Assembly: GCA_965240325.2 (NCBI GenBank)
Contig: OZ251252.1
Coordinates: forward strand, 1-64,000
Length of the DNA stretch: 64,000 nt
Reading direction: 5' to 3'
Source: Rebecca billardiae RCC1528
Lineage: Eukaryota > Haptophyta
A program made the position numbers and the translations under genes. The notes below the pieces were generated by a model. The model did not search any database. It was not told the DNA's origin and saw only the letters and a list, made by a program, of their open reading frames with translations. This document shows, piece after piece, positions 43,485 to 54,017 of this stretch (its first letter is position 1; each line of letters opens with the position of its first letter).

Positions 43485-44500
43485 ACAAGCGAATCGCCGA
43501 ATTTGCTATTCGCCGAATTCGCCGAATCGCCGTTGGAACGGCGAACGCTGCAAGCGAACGCGCATTCGGCGAATGTGGCGAAATGCCCCGATCCGGGCGG
43601 TATTGCCCTTGACCCGCGCGCCGCCGCGTGCGCGTCCGCCGCGCCGAGGCGTGCGGCGTACGACGCGAACTCGCCAAGCGGGCTGTCGAATATGACGCGG
43701 TCGGCGCTTGCGTGCCTCCGCAGCGGCGGCGGCAGCCAGTCGTCGAGCGCGGAGAGCGGGCGCGCCTGCAACTCGGCGCCGCTACGTTGCCACTAGTAGG
43801 TGGCCGCGAGCAGCTCGGCCTTGCACGCGTCGTTGACGCACAGGGTCACGCAGCGCATCTCCGCTACAAGTGTAGCAACGTGCGCTCTGACGAGGCGTCA
43901 GATGAGCGGCGCGACGACTTCTGGCGCGGGCAGCGTTGCGTGCATACGCCTAAGGTGGACTGCCGAGCAGCCGTGAACTCTCAGGCCGACGGACAGCCTG
44001 TGCGCCGGCCTTGGTGGTGGCATCGGCGAGGCTGGCGTTCACCGGGCGGCGCGGCAGACTCGAGCACAATGCTCCTTGGCACGCTTGCAGTGAGACTTGC
44101 CGCCAGCTTAGCGAAGGCTGAGGAAGCTGGCCGGGCCGAGGTCCGTGTCAAGTAAGCTCGTGCCCGACGCAAGGCGCGCATGCGGCGCGCAATGAAGATG
44201 TCTGACCCGCCGCGCGCGTCCCAGAGCTCGGCCACGTACAGGCTTCACAGCTTGGGCACGGTCCCTGGTAGTCGACGGGGTGTGCCACGCGTCATCCTGA
44301 CACTCGTAGCCTGTCAGCTCGGGTGACACATGGCGCGGAAATGTTCGCTACAGTTTACTATGATTTAACGTGCACACTTGGTTAAGGCGTGATACGCAGA
44401 AATATTCGCCATCATATTCGGCGAATTTATTCGGCGAATTCGGCGAATTCGGCGAAGCGGCGAAGGCTGAGGCCATTCGGCGAATCTGCCCATCCCTGGA
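43485..44500. mobile_element. Element bounded by TTCGGCGAA clusters (possible TIR element)
   Basis: Both ends carry clusters of TTCGGCGAA/TTCGCCGAA in opposed orientation (43485-43600 and 44400-44495), enclosing about 0.8 kb of GC-rich sequence. The left cluster includes TTCGCCGAATTCGCCGAA and the right its inverse. On the minus strand the interior has a decayed frame (CVTLCVNDACKAELLAATY and LSALDDWLPPPLRRHASADR, separated by a stop and frame change near 43795). Exact ends were not resolved. Repeated subterminal motifs are typical of hAT- or MULE-like elements, but no assignment is made. Confidence 0.5.
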
Positions 44501-44596
44501 CTGCTGCTGCCGCAATTCGAGGCCAACTAATGTTCGGAAATAGTGCTGGCGTCAGCGGCTCAGCGCCGCGAAATCGGTCAGCAGGCGATTTTCGAT

Positions 44597-46197
44597 ATGG
44601 CGGGCCGTAGGTCCGCCCCTTGTAGTGCCCGGGAAAAAGATAAGAAAAAGAAAAAGGAAAAAGAAAATCGCCTAGCAAAGAAAAGAAAATCGCCTCCCTC
44701 ACTGCCGGGTCGCTTCGCTCACTACCGGGCGCCCTCGCAGCTCCCACTGGGGACGCTCGGCCGAAAACCATCTCCCCGATGGCGCGGAGCGCTTGGGCGG
44801 CGCGCGCCAAATCCAACGCCGGCGCGGACATCGCGCGAGGATTCCCTAGACGGGTTTTCGCCCGATTCGCGATTGCTGCCCTCCTCGTCTCGCGTGCAGG
44901 TCGAACGGGGGCCAAAGTCGACGCGTTTGGAGGCACGGTCGGCGCGTCGACACGATCGTGCGACCTGGGGCGGTCCTCGCCCGACTTGCACGTCGAGCGC
45001 TCGCACGAGCCATAGTATTAAGCGCTGCGCACGACAACCACCTCGCGCGATCCACCGTCGCGCGTCGGGCTCGGTGCGGAAAGGCCCTCATCACGAGGCG
45101 TCTCGCGGGCGGGAAGCGCCATCGCACGCGACGCAAGCTTTGGCGCGGCCTTCTGAACTCGATCGCCGGAAACGGCGCACCGGACTGTCGCGTGCCACAA
45201 CTTCTCAAAGCCGGGCGCATGCAAATCCGTTTGCTACAGCTGTACCAGTTCCCGGCCAAGCCGAAGGGCCGGCCCTTGTCCCGGCGATCATCTTTCGCGA
45301 TCGCGGCCAAAGATCGCTCGGCGCTCGCGGTCCCTCACAGCCGAAAGCCCACGTCCGGCCTTCAGCATGGCGTCGACGGTGACCAATGCGACGGAGGCGC
45401 AGCGCAAAGCGGCGTACGAGGGGCAGCGAACGCAGCTGCCGTGTCTGTCGCCGTGGCAGGAACCGCGTCTTGGCGAGTCGGCGGCCCTCGTCGCACAGCG
45501 CTACAGTATGACCGATCCCAGAGGCGCATCCGCCACGAGCTGAAACGCCGAGCGTGCAACATTGTCGCCCCATCCTCCACCATGGCACGAGCGCTGCGGG
45601 ACGAGGCCGACGTCGTGAAGCCAGTGGCACATGCGCTGCGCTTCCTGTGCCTGCTCGAGCAGCGCGTGCCCACCCTCGATCGCGAGTGGCACACGCTCTC
45701 GCACTGCGCGCGCGCGCACCGCCGACTCAGCTCCTGATACCGCCGAACGTGCGGGTGCCGGACCTGTCGCGCGAAGCGGCGAGCGCCGACGAGCGCTTGG
45801 ACCTGGACGCGTTGTTGCGCAGCGTGGCGGCCGTGCACGACGCCGACGCGACCTTCGCCGAGCCCATCGTGCCCGGAGCGGACATCGGCATCCTCGCGAC
45901 ACACGATCTCAGCCGTGGCGGCAGCGGAGGAGATGCTGTCGCGTTATTATTCGTCAGTGAGTCAGGTAGCTCACCATCATCTGTGTGTCGCATTGTTATT
46001 CGTCATCCTGCCCGTCAAACCGCTAAATAAAAGGCGCGAACCCGCTGGGGAAATATTGCGACAGCACTGGCACGGCCCGCCGACCCCCCCGCCCGCCAGG
46101 GCAGAGTTTTTATTTATTAATAATTACGCGGCTTGGACCACGGCGGCTTCGCCGCTGGGGCGTGTTCACTGTCGGTATTAAACTGTGCCCTGGCGGG

Positions 46198-46233
<36 letters not shown>

Positions 46234-47722
46234 CGGCGGGCCGTGCCAGTGCTGTCGCAATGTTTCCTTTTCGGGTTCGCGTCTTTCCACAGCATTCGTT
46301 ATTTCGCTCGTGGCCGGGTGACGGACCGAGGGCGGACCCGAGTGACAGGCTACGGGTGACTCAGTTCTCCCACGCGGTGCGGTAACCCGCGGTACGCGTT
46401 CGCGCGCATCAGCGAGGCCCACACCCACGAGGGAATGTGCAGCACGCGGGGCGGGGCGGGTAGCCCGTTGCTCCGCGCGAGCACGGGTACGCGCTGTATG
46501 TGCCGCATCTCGACCGCGTGGCGCAATCGAGCGCCTCGCCGCCGTCGCGAAGACGCTTGCCAATGTCCGCTCCGGGCATGATGGGCTCGGCGCAGGTCGC
46601 GTTGACATCGTACACGGCCGCCAGGCTGAGTACGAGCGCGTTGACGTTCACGCGGTCGTCGCTCTTCGCCTCTTCGACAGGTCTGGCGCCCGCGTGTTTG
46701 GCGGCACGAGGAGCTGTTGGTTGTGCGCGCACGCGCGCACAGCGACAGCGTGTGCCACTCGCGATCGAGAGTGGGCACGAGCTGCTCACGCAGGCACACG
46801 ATTCACAGCGCATCCGTCACCGGCGTGACGACGTCCGCCTCGTCCCGCAGCACCTGCGCCATGTACGAGGATGGGGCGTCGACGTTGCATGCTCGACGAT
46901 TCATCTCTCTGCGGATGGCATCACGGGCTTGTCTGTGTCGCGCTGCGGCGAGGGTCGCCAACTCGCGAAGAGTTGGTTGCTGCCACGGCGACAGACCCGG
47001 GAGGTGCGTCCGCTGCGCGTCGTACGCCGTTGGCGCTGCGCTTCCGTCGCATTGGTCACCGTCGACGCCATGCACGCCGGACGCGGGCTTCACTCGGGCT
47101 GACCGGCTGAGGGACCGCGAGCGACAGTCCGGTGCGCGGATTCCGCCAATCCATCGAGCCAGAAGGCCGCGCCAAATCTTGCGTCGCGTGCGATGGCGCT
47201 TCCCGCCCGCGAGACACCTCGTGATGAGGGCCTTTCCGCACCGAGCCCGACGCGCGGCGGTGGATCGCGCGAGGTGGTTGTCGTGCGCAGCGCTTGATAC
47301 TATGGCCCGTGCGAGCGCTCGACGTGCACGTCAGGCGAGGACCGCCCCAGGTCGCACGATCGTGTCGACGCGCCGAGCGCCACGGCCAAACGCGTCGACT
47401 AGTACTCGACTGTGGCCCCCGTTCGACCTGCACGCGAGACGACGAGGGCAGCAATCGCGAATCGGGCGAAACCCCACCTCGGGAGTCCTCTCGTGATGTC
47501 CAAGCCGGCGTTGGATCTGGCGCGCGCCACCCACGCGCTCCGCGCCATGGGCAACCCTTTTTCGGCCGAGGGTCCCCAGTGGGAGCTGCGAGGGCGCCCG
47601 TACCGATAGCCAGCGAGGCGACTTTCTTTTCTTTAATTGCGAGGCGATTTTCTTTTTCTTTTATTTATTTTCTTATTATCTTTTTCCCGGGCACTACAAG
47701 GGGCGGACCTACGGCCCGCCAT
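44597..47722. mobile_element. 3.1 kb composite with 1.3 kb terminal inverted repeats
   Basis: Two copies of the dispersed repeat also found at 7144-8482 face each other: 44597-about 45930 (plus) and 46404-47722 (minus). The outermost bases ATGGCGGGCCGTAGGTCC and GCCCCTTGTAGTGCCCGGG are mirrored exactly at the two ends, and the pair shares eight bases outside the end of the solo copy. Next to each end is a purine/pyrimidine tract (AAAGAAAAAGG-like). Each arm carries the same decayed frame (MASTVTNATEAQR, RRACNI, LDREWHTLS). Arm 3 has a deletion of about 60 bp compared with the solo copy. The arms may form one foldback transposon, or two elements inserted in opposed orientation. Confidence 0.75.
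46055..46261. mobile_element. MITE-like element with one arm expanded to a G34 run
   Basis: ATTGCGACAGCACTGGCACG plus GCCCGCCGAC (46055-46084) is matched inverted, 30 of 30, at 46232-46261. An inner pair, CCGCCCGCCAGGGCA (about 46089-46103) and TGCCCTGGCGGGCGG (46186-46200), continues the palindrome. Between the outer and inner parts the left arm has seven C but the right arm has 34 consecutive G (46199-46232). The central 80 bp is AT-richer and holds a small hairpin (GCGGCTTCGCCGC). It lies in the middle of the 3.1 kb composite. Confidence 0.85.
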
Positions 47723-47967
47723 TATTGCCCGCCGCGATTGCATCGGAAGCCTGTGCATCATATATGATGTACCGGGAAGCGGCCGACTCGGCCGGTCCGA
47801 CGGCAGCCAGCAGGTCCGACCCGCGACACTGGCGGGCTGCGGCGCCCTGGCCGGCGGCGCCCCGGCGGCCGACCCGCCGTTCCGACTCGTGCGCCGGCAC
47901 GGCACCTCGCGCTCGTCCGCCATCACGCCGAGCGCCGCCGCGCGCGCCGGCGCTGACTGGGCGTGGG
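47723..47967. other. Short spacer
   Basis: 245 bp between the composite element and the stop of the docking-like gene; no feature seen. Confidence 0.5.
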
Positions 47968-50746
47968 TCACTGCCCGCCGATCACGTACACCATCGTGCC
48001 CTCGGCGGGCGCGCGGCCGGTGCGCTCGGCGGTGGCGGGCTTGCTGCCGCCGGCCGTGCCGCCGCGCGTGGCGGTGGCCGTGCCGCTCGTGCCCGCCACC
48101 GGCGAGCCGCCGGTCGCGGCGCCGCGCGCGCTGCCCGCCGCGGAGCCGCCCGAGCCGGGCGGCGGTGGCAGCGCGGCCTGCGTGCCGTACGGCGACTGGC
48201 CGGGCTGGCGGCGGCGCGCCCACTCCTGGATCTGCCGAGGGCGCGTCCCGCGGCGCGCGGGGCGGGGGCGCGGCGGGCGTGAGCGACGACCGCGCCGCGC
48301 GTGCTGCCGCCGCTGCTGCCGCGTGCCGCTGCGCACACCTGCATGCGCTCCTTGTTCTTGTTCACCTTGCGGCGCGAGAAGGGCGTGAAGGCGGACTTCT
48401 GCTCCGCACGGCGCTCCATCTCCTCCTGAGAGCGCGGCGCGCGCGCACCACGGGCGGAGGGCGGGGGCGGCGCGGGCGGAGGGCGGGGGCGTGAGTGAGC
48501 GCCCACAGCGCGCGCGCCCTCCACAGCGCGCGCTGCCCTCGGCCAAACAGCCGCAGCGGCAGCGGCGCGGTGCGCGGTGCGCGCGCGGTGCGCGCGCGCA
48601 CCTCGTCGTCGTCCGCGCCGAGCTGCACGGCGTTGTTGGCCGCCATCACGAGCCGGTCGTAGATCTCGTCGATGGACTCGTACGCCTTGGGCGGCTTGGG
48701 TTGCACCCACTCGTAGAGCGCCTCCTGCGTGCGCACCTTGGTGGAGAGGTAGCGCTGCCGCCAGTGCGCGTGCAGCTGCGCCGTCACGTCCTCGTGCAGC
48801 TGCAGGTGCTCCTCGAGGTTGGCGACCGAGCACGCGCCGTCCGCGGGCAGCGCGCGCGTCGAGCGCGGCGCGAGCAGCTCGGTGATCGCCGCCACCTTGT
48901 CGCAGAGGTCGGCGAGCTGCGCCTCGATGCGGTACGCCGCCTCCGCCTCGGCCTGCGCGAGGCCGTCAAAGTCCATCACCGGCGCCGCGTCGCTCTCGAG
49001 CGCCACCTGCAGCTGGCGCTCGAGCGTGCGCGCCGTCTCCTGCGTGCCCTTGAGCTCCGCCTCCAGCCCCTGCAGCTCCACCTGCTGCGCGTGCAGGTAG
49101 CGCAGCAGCGAGGTGTTCTGCTGGTCCTTGGAGAGGTACCGAGATGTGATCTCCTCGATCGTCTGGTCGTCGCCCGGGGCAAACCGCTTGTCCATGCCGG
49201 TGAACTCCTGCAGCCGCGCGAACTCCGAGTCCCAGCCCACGACCTGCGACTGCAGGAAGCCCGCCTTGGTCTCCGCCTGCAGCTGCGCCAGCCTGCGCTG
49301 CTTGCCCAGCGCGTACTGCCGTCGCCTGCGCGCCTGCTCCGACTCGTCGATCGAGGCGAGCTTGTGGTCGTACTCCGAGTCGAGCGTGTCCGCCTTGGCC
49401 ATCAGCTCGGCGAGCTGGGACAGGCGGTGCGCCTTCTCCAGCCCCGAGTCGCGCTGCGTCTGCTGCAGCTTCACCTTCACCTTCTCGCGCTGGTCGAGCG
49501 CCGAGTGCGCCGCCTGCGCCAAAAACGCCATGTCCTCGTCCATCTTGCCGTCCTTCTCTGACATCTTGCGCACCTGCGACAGCACGAGCGCGCGCTCGGA
49601 GCGGAGGTCGTTGATCACGTGGATGAGCTCGGCGTTGGACGCCTCGAGCGCGTTCGCCTTCTCCACCAGCACCTGCAGCCGCGTCGCCAGCGCCTTCTCC
49701 TTGCGCGCCTGCCGCACCAGCTCCTCGGCCGCGCGCGCCTCGCCGCCGCGCGACTCCTTGAGCGTGAGCGCCACCTCCTGCTGCATGTGCCGCAGGTCGG
49801 CGTCCAGGTCCTGCCCGAGCAGCTGCTCCATCTGGAAGGCGCGCGTGTAGTAGTGGATCTTGTTCTGCCGCTGCATCGCGCGCTTCCGGATGCTCGCCTG
49901 CGTCGCGCTCACCGGCTTGGGCGGCGGCTTCTTCTGTTCGCGCGGCATCGGCACGCTCTTGCCGAGCGGGTTGCCCGCGTCGGGGGAGAGCGCCGAGAGG
50001 GCGAGGTCGTTGGCCGACATGGACTGCGCGGAGGAAGGGAGGGCGGGGGCGGGCGGGGGCGCGGGGGCGGCGGGGCGTCAGCGGGCGGCGCGCCGGGGCG
50101 GCGAGGCGCGCGCCGACAGACCCACACACAGACACACACACGCGCGTGCACGCACACGCACACGCACACGCGCACGTACCAGCTTCTCGGTGAGCGGCTT
50201 GGCGGCGCGGTCCTGCTCGCGCGTGCTCATGCGCTTGAGCACGCGCTCGAGGATGCGGCGCTGCCACACGGGCGTCTTCTGGTACCCCTGCGGCGCCAGC
50301 TTCTTCATCACGTGGTTCCAGTGCTCCTCCGTGCCCTCGTCCACCGCCACGCGCGCCTTGGAGGCCGTCTCGTTCACCACCGCGGCAAAGCGGCCGGCGG
50401 CGGAGGCCTTGCCGGCGCGGCCGGCGCGGCCGCCGGGGGGCGGGGAGGCGGCAGTGCCGCCCGCCGGCCCGCGCCCCGCGCCGTCCGCGCCGCTGCCCAG
50501 CTCGTCCGTCGTCGCCGTGCCGAGGCCGAGCGACGTCTCGCGCAGACCGGCGGCGCCGCCGGCCGCGACCGCGTTCGCGCCGCTGCCGGCGGGGGGCGCG
50601 GGCGGCTCGGAGGGCGCGAGCGCGTCGTTGGTGGCCTGCGTGGACGTCAGCTTGAACACGCCCTCGCCCGGCGCGGGGCTCGCCGGGTCGGCCGCGCCGC
50701 CGCCGTCGGGCGGCGCGAGCTGCTCGTCGTCGGCCGCGCTCGCCAT
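47968..50746 (-). CDS. Coiled-coil ciliary protein, outer dynein arm docking complex-like (ODA1/CCDC63/CCDC114 family)
   Basis: Four minus-strand exons, 50746-50180, 50023-48602, 48425-48339 and 48231-47968, join in phase to 779 aa. The first 190 residues are low complexity, then TEEHWNHVMKKLAPQGYQKT. Exon 2 is nearly all coiled coil (residues about 225-600): IHYYTRAFQMEQLLGQDLDA, RLQVLVEKANALEASNAELI, INDLRSERALVLSQVRKM, QTIEEITSRYLSKDQQNTSL then LRYLHAQQVELQGLEAEL. The pattern of a long coil, R-L-x-x-L...N-x-x-L...I-x-x-L-R-x-E-R, then a stretch ending in x-x-E/D-x-Q-N-x-x-L-x-x-Y/Y-L, is that of the ODA docking coiled-coil proteins. These sit on doublet microtubules and anchor outer dynein arms. 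The tail has FTPFSRRKVNKN and a Gly/Ser/Thr-rich end. Other axonemal coiled coils are possible. It is head to head with an NDPK-like gene. Confidence 0.65.
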
Positions 50747-51108
50747 CGGCGCGAGCGGTGGCGGGCGGGTGGTGGGGGCGGCGAGCGCGAGGCTCGGCGG
50801 GAGCGCTCGGCCGCCGGGGAGAGGCCGGGCCGGGTGCTCGTGCGCGCGCGCGCGTGTGCCGGCTCGGGCGGCACGCGCGAGGCTGGGCGCGTCGAGGCGG
50901 TGCCGCAGGCAGCACTGCTGTGCGCGCAGACGCCCTGCTGAAACAGCCGGCGGCGCTTCTGCACCGTACCGTATCTGCTTTCAACCGAGTACGGGCGGGT
51001 GGGTAATCAAGTCCGGGCGGCGCGCGCCCGGAGCGGTCAGCCTCCAGCTTTTGCGCGATCAACGTGGCGCGCTTTGCGGACGCGAGGAAGGCGGAGGGCA
51101 GCGTCGCC
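50747..51108. promoter_or_regulatory. Shared upstream region of two ciliary-type genes
   Basis: 362 bp between the divergent start codons of the docking-like coiled-coil gene and the NDPK-like gene. Co-expression from a bidirectional promoter is inferred. No X-box-like palindrome (GTTGCC...GGCAAC) was seen by eye. Confidence 0.4.
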
Positions 51109-52438
51109 ATGGCGCAGCGCGAGCAGTCGTTCATGCTGCTCCGGCACGAGGGCGTGCAGCGCCACCGGGTGCGCGCGTCCCCCCTCCCGCGCCCTCCCGC
51201 CCTCGCGCCCGCCCTCCGAGCGCCGCCGCTCTTGCCGCGCGCGCACCTCTTGCCGCGCGCGCGCGCGCGCGACGGGCGCGCGCGAGGCCGCCGCCCGCCG
51301 CCGCTCATGCGCTCGCGCGCGTGCCGCGCGGCGCCGGCGCCCGCAGCTCGGCGCGCTCGTCGCGAGGCTCGAGTCCAAGGGCCTCAAGCTCGTCGGCATG
51401 CGGCTCCTCGCCGCCACGCCGCCCGCCGCGCAAAAGTCGGCCGCGGCCAAGGCGGCGGGCTCGGGCGCGCTCGTCGCCATCGCCGTCGAGGGCCTCGGCG
51501 CGGTGCGCGCGTGCGCCGCGCTGGTGGGCGCGGACGGGTACGGCGCGCTCGACCCGGCACGCCCGCTCGCGTACGCATCCGCCGACGCCGCCGCCGCCGC
51601 CGCCGACGCCGCCGCCTGGCTGGGCGGGTGCGCGGTGGGCTACGCGCACCACTCGGATGCGCAGACGCACGAGCACGCGGCGGAGGCGGCGGCGGGCGCG
51701 GCGGCGGCGGGCGGTGGCGGCGCGGGGCACGGCGGGAAGAAGGGGGGCAAGCCCGCTGCGCCCGCGCCGCAGCCGCAGCCCGCCAAGCCCGCGCCGCCGC
51801 CCACGGCCGGCGCCAAGGGCGGCGGCAAGGGCAAGGGCGGCGGCGGCTCGGCCGCGCCGCCCGCGGCCGGCGGCGGCGCGGCCGGAGCGGCCGGCGGTCC
51901 GGGCGAGAGCATCCACGCGTATCTCGAGCGGCACGCGGTGCCCGCCCAGCTGAACACGGCGCTGAACCAGCTGCTCGAGGAGATGCCCGACCGGCCGTAC
52001 GACTGGCTCGCACGCCACTTCCTCGCGCAGGGTGCGCTGCAGCGGCGCGGCGCGGCGCGGGGTAGCGCGCGGCGCGCCGCGCGATCGGCCGCCGCCGCTC
52101 CGCTCAGCCGCCCCCGCCGCCGCGCCGACCGCCGCCCACCGCGCGCCCCGCCCACCGCGCTTAGGGCAGCCATAGCGCAGACGCCGGCGGGGGCGGGGGC
52201 CGAGCGGCCGCCCAAGCCGAGTGGCGCCGCCAAGCCCGCCCGCCGCGCGGCGCCGCCCGCGGCGGGCGGCCGCGCGGCGGCGGCGGCGCCGCCCGAGCCG
52301 GCCGCGGCCGCGGCCGCGGCCGCGCCGCGCGCCGTGCTACGCGGCGCGTGCGCGTGGGAGCCGGCGCACTGCACGCCGTGGGTGCCGCCGCCGGCGAAGC
52401 CTCCGTCGTGGCCGCCGCAGGCCGCGCTGTGGTCCTGA
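51109..52438 (+). CDS. Divergent nucleoside diphosphate kinase-like protein with DPY-30-like tail (NME5/RSP23 type)
   Basis: Exon 1 (51109-51168) encodes MAQREQSFMLLRHEGVQRHR and joins in phase to exon 2 at 51347 (LGALVARLESKGLKLVGMRL). Together these follow the NDPK opening (E-x-x-F-x-x-x-K-P-D-G-V-Q-R ... G-x-x-x-R-x-E-x-K-G-x-K-L-V). The K-P-D is replaced by R-H-E. Later GALVAIAVEGLGAVRACAAL fits the G-P-V-x-A-M-x-x-E-G segment, and GYAHHSDAQTHEHAAEA aligns with the N-x-x-H-G-S-D catalytic-histidine motif, retaining H-x-S-D. After a Lys/Pro/Gly linker, HAYLERHAV and LNTALNQLLEEMPDRPYDWL then ARHFL resemble a DPY-30/RIIa-type docking helix pair. An intron about 52032-52175 is likely; spliced length is 335 aa, unspliced 383 aa. 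NDPK plus DPY-30 is the radial-spoke NME5/RSP23 architecture. Catalytic activity is doubtful. Confidence 0.6.
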
Positions 52439-52719
52439 GTCCACGCACCCGCTCGCGAGCCGGGCCGGAGCCCTTATTCATAGTCCGAGTCGCGCCAGGA
52501 CGGTCCCAAGCGGAAGGGGGCCGCCCGTGACGTCCCATCGCCGGACTCGGCAGTCGTCGGCTCGGCAACGGCGCGCACTATTCATCAGATTCAGCCGGAT
52601 ATCATCATCGGTTCATCTCGCACGTGAGATGATAGCAGGCCCACAATTTCGTCGCGCTAGCGAATCGTTTCTCGCCGGACTGTGGCGCGGCGGTGGTGCA
52701 GGCGTGCAGTGCAGCTTCG
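52439..52719. other. Short spacer
   Basis: 281 bp between the NDPK-like stop and the foldback element, with no feature beyond the flanking CTTCG copy at 52715-52719. Confidence 0.5.
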
Positions 52720-53835
52720 CCAAGGGGAGTCAGGGTACAGCACGTCCAGTTGGGCTGCAGCTGGAGCTTGGGTACAAAAGCTTCCCGCGGCGCAGCGGCA
52801 CTCGCCGCCGCCGCCGCCGTGGAGGGGCGGTGTGGCGCGCACGGCGTGAGCCGCTGCGGGCGCTGAGGTGCGCGCGACGGCGGCGCGCCCGGCGGCGCTG
52901 CTGTAGGAGGCCACTGCCCTCCTCTCTGCCCCGCGCGCTTCGCTCGTCGTCGCCGTCTCCGCGCCTGCGACTCAGCGCGCACGCGAGCGCGGCACCGCCC
53001 GGCAGCCGGGGCAATCTCTGCCGTGACTGCGCATGTGCGTCGCGACCTGGTCGGCCCAGCGCGCGAGGCGCGTGCGGGCGAGGTAGGGCCAGTATGGGCG
53101 CGCGCCATGCCGCCTCGACCTTGCGCCGGTGGGCATGTCGCGGGCCTTGCACCTCTGTCGACAACGTTGACAAACAATGCGGCACCCAAGCGCAGACGTC
53201 AGTGTGCACGATCGAGGCAGTAGGCGTACAGACGCGATAGTTGCAGAGCTTTTTGTGATCATGCGAGTCATACATTGTCAGTGACTCTCGCCCAGGTCGT
53301 CTGCGCGCTGAACTGACGTTTTGACTGAGTGCCTCGAGATCGCCTCGACGATGGCCCGTGCATTGCTTGAACACAGTCCAAGCGGCCAACCAGACACACG
53401 TGCTCAGTTCCCTGTTGTACGCTCTGATGGGCTTACTTGAGGCGGCATGGCGCGCGCCCATACTGGCCCTACCTCGCCCGCACGCGCCTCGCGCGCTGGG
53501 CCGACCAGGTCGCGACGCACATGCGCAGTCATGGCAGAGATTGCCCCGGCTGCCGGGCGGTGCCGCGCTCGCGTGCGCGCTGAGTCGCAGGCGCGGAGAC
53601 GGAGACGACGAGCGAAGCGCGCGGGGCAGAGAGGAGGGCAGTGGCCTCCTACAGCAGCGCCGCCGGGCGCGCCGCCGTCGCGCGCACCTCAGCGCCCGCA
53701 GCGGCTCACGCCGTGCGCGCCACAACCGCCCCTCGACGGCGGCGGCGGCGGCGAGTGCCGCTGCGCCGCGGGAGCTTTTGTACCCAAGCTCCAGCTGCAG
53801 CCCAACTGGACGTGCTGTACCCTGACTCCCCTTGG
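52720..53835. mobile_element. Foldback element with 397-bp arms and 5-bp target-site duplication
   Basis: The left arm 52720-53116 and right arm 53439-53835 are near-identical inverted copies (ends CCAAGGGGAGTCAGGGTACA and CTGACTCCCCTTGG; inner ends GCCATGCCGCCTC and GAGGCGGCATGG). A 322-bp loop separates them. CTTCG lies directly outside each end (52715-52719 and 53836-53840), as a 5-bp target-site duplication. The same Arg-rich frame appears on both strands because of the mirror symmetry, so no protein is proposed. Few differences between arms suggest recent insertion or arm-to-arm conversion. It sits just upstream of the PNUTS gene and downstream of the NDPK-like gene. Confidence 0.9.
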
Positions 53836-54017
53836 CTTCGCAGTCGGGCCTGCTGGCTCGGCCGAGGTGCGCACACCCGCCGCCTCGCCCGGCTGCTCTG
53901 GAAGCTCAGGAGCCACAGCCGAGGCAAGGGGCGGCGCGAGGACAAGGGCAACCGCCCTCCACTCGCGCGCTCGCAACCATTCGCCTGCTGCCGCTCCAGG
54001 CGACGCCGGCGGGCGCG

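Noticed and set aside
52829-53725. Two similar Arg-rich proteins on opposite strands
   Set aside because: They are the same frame read from the two arms of one inverted repeat, with no independent support.
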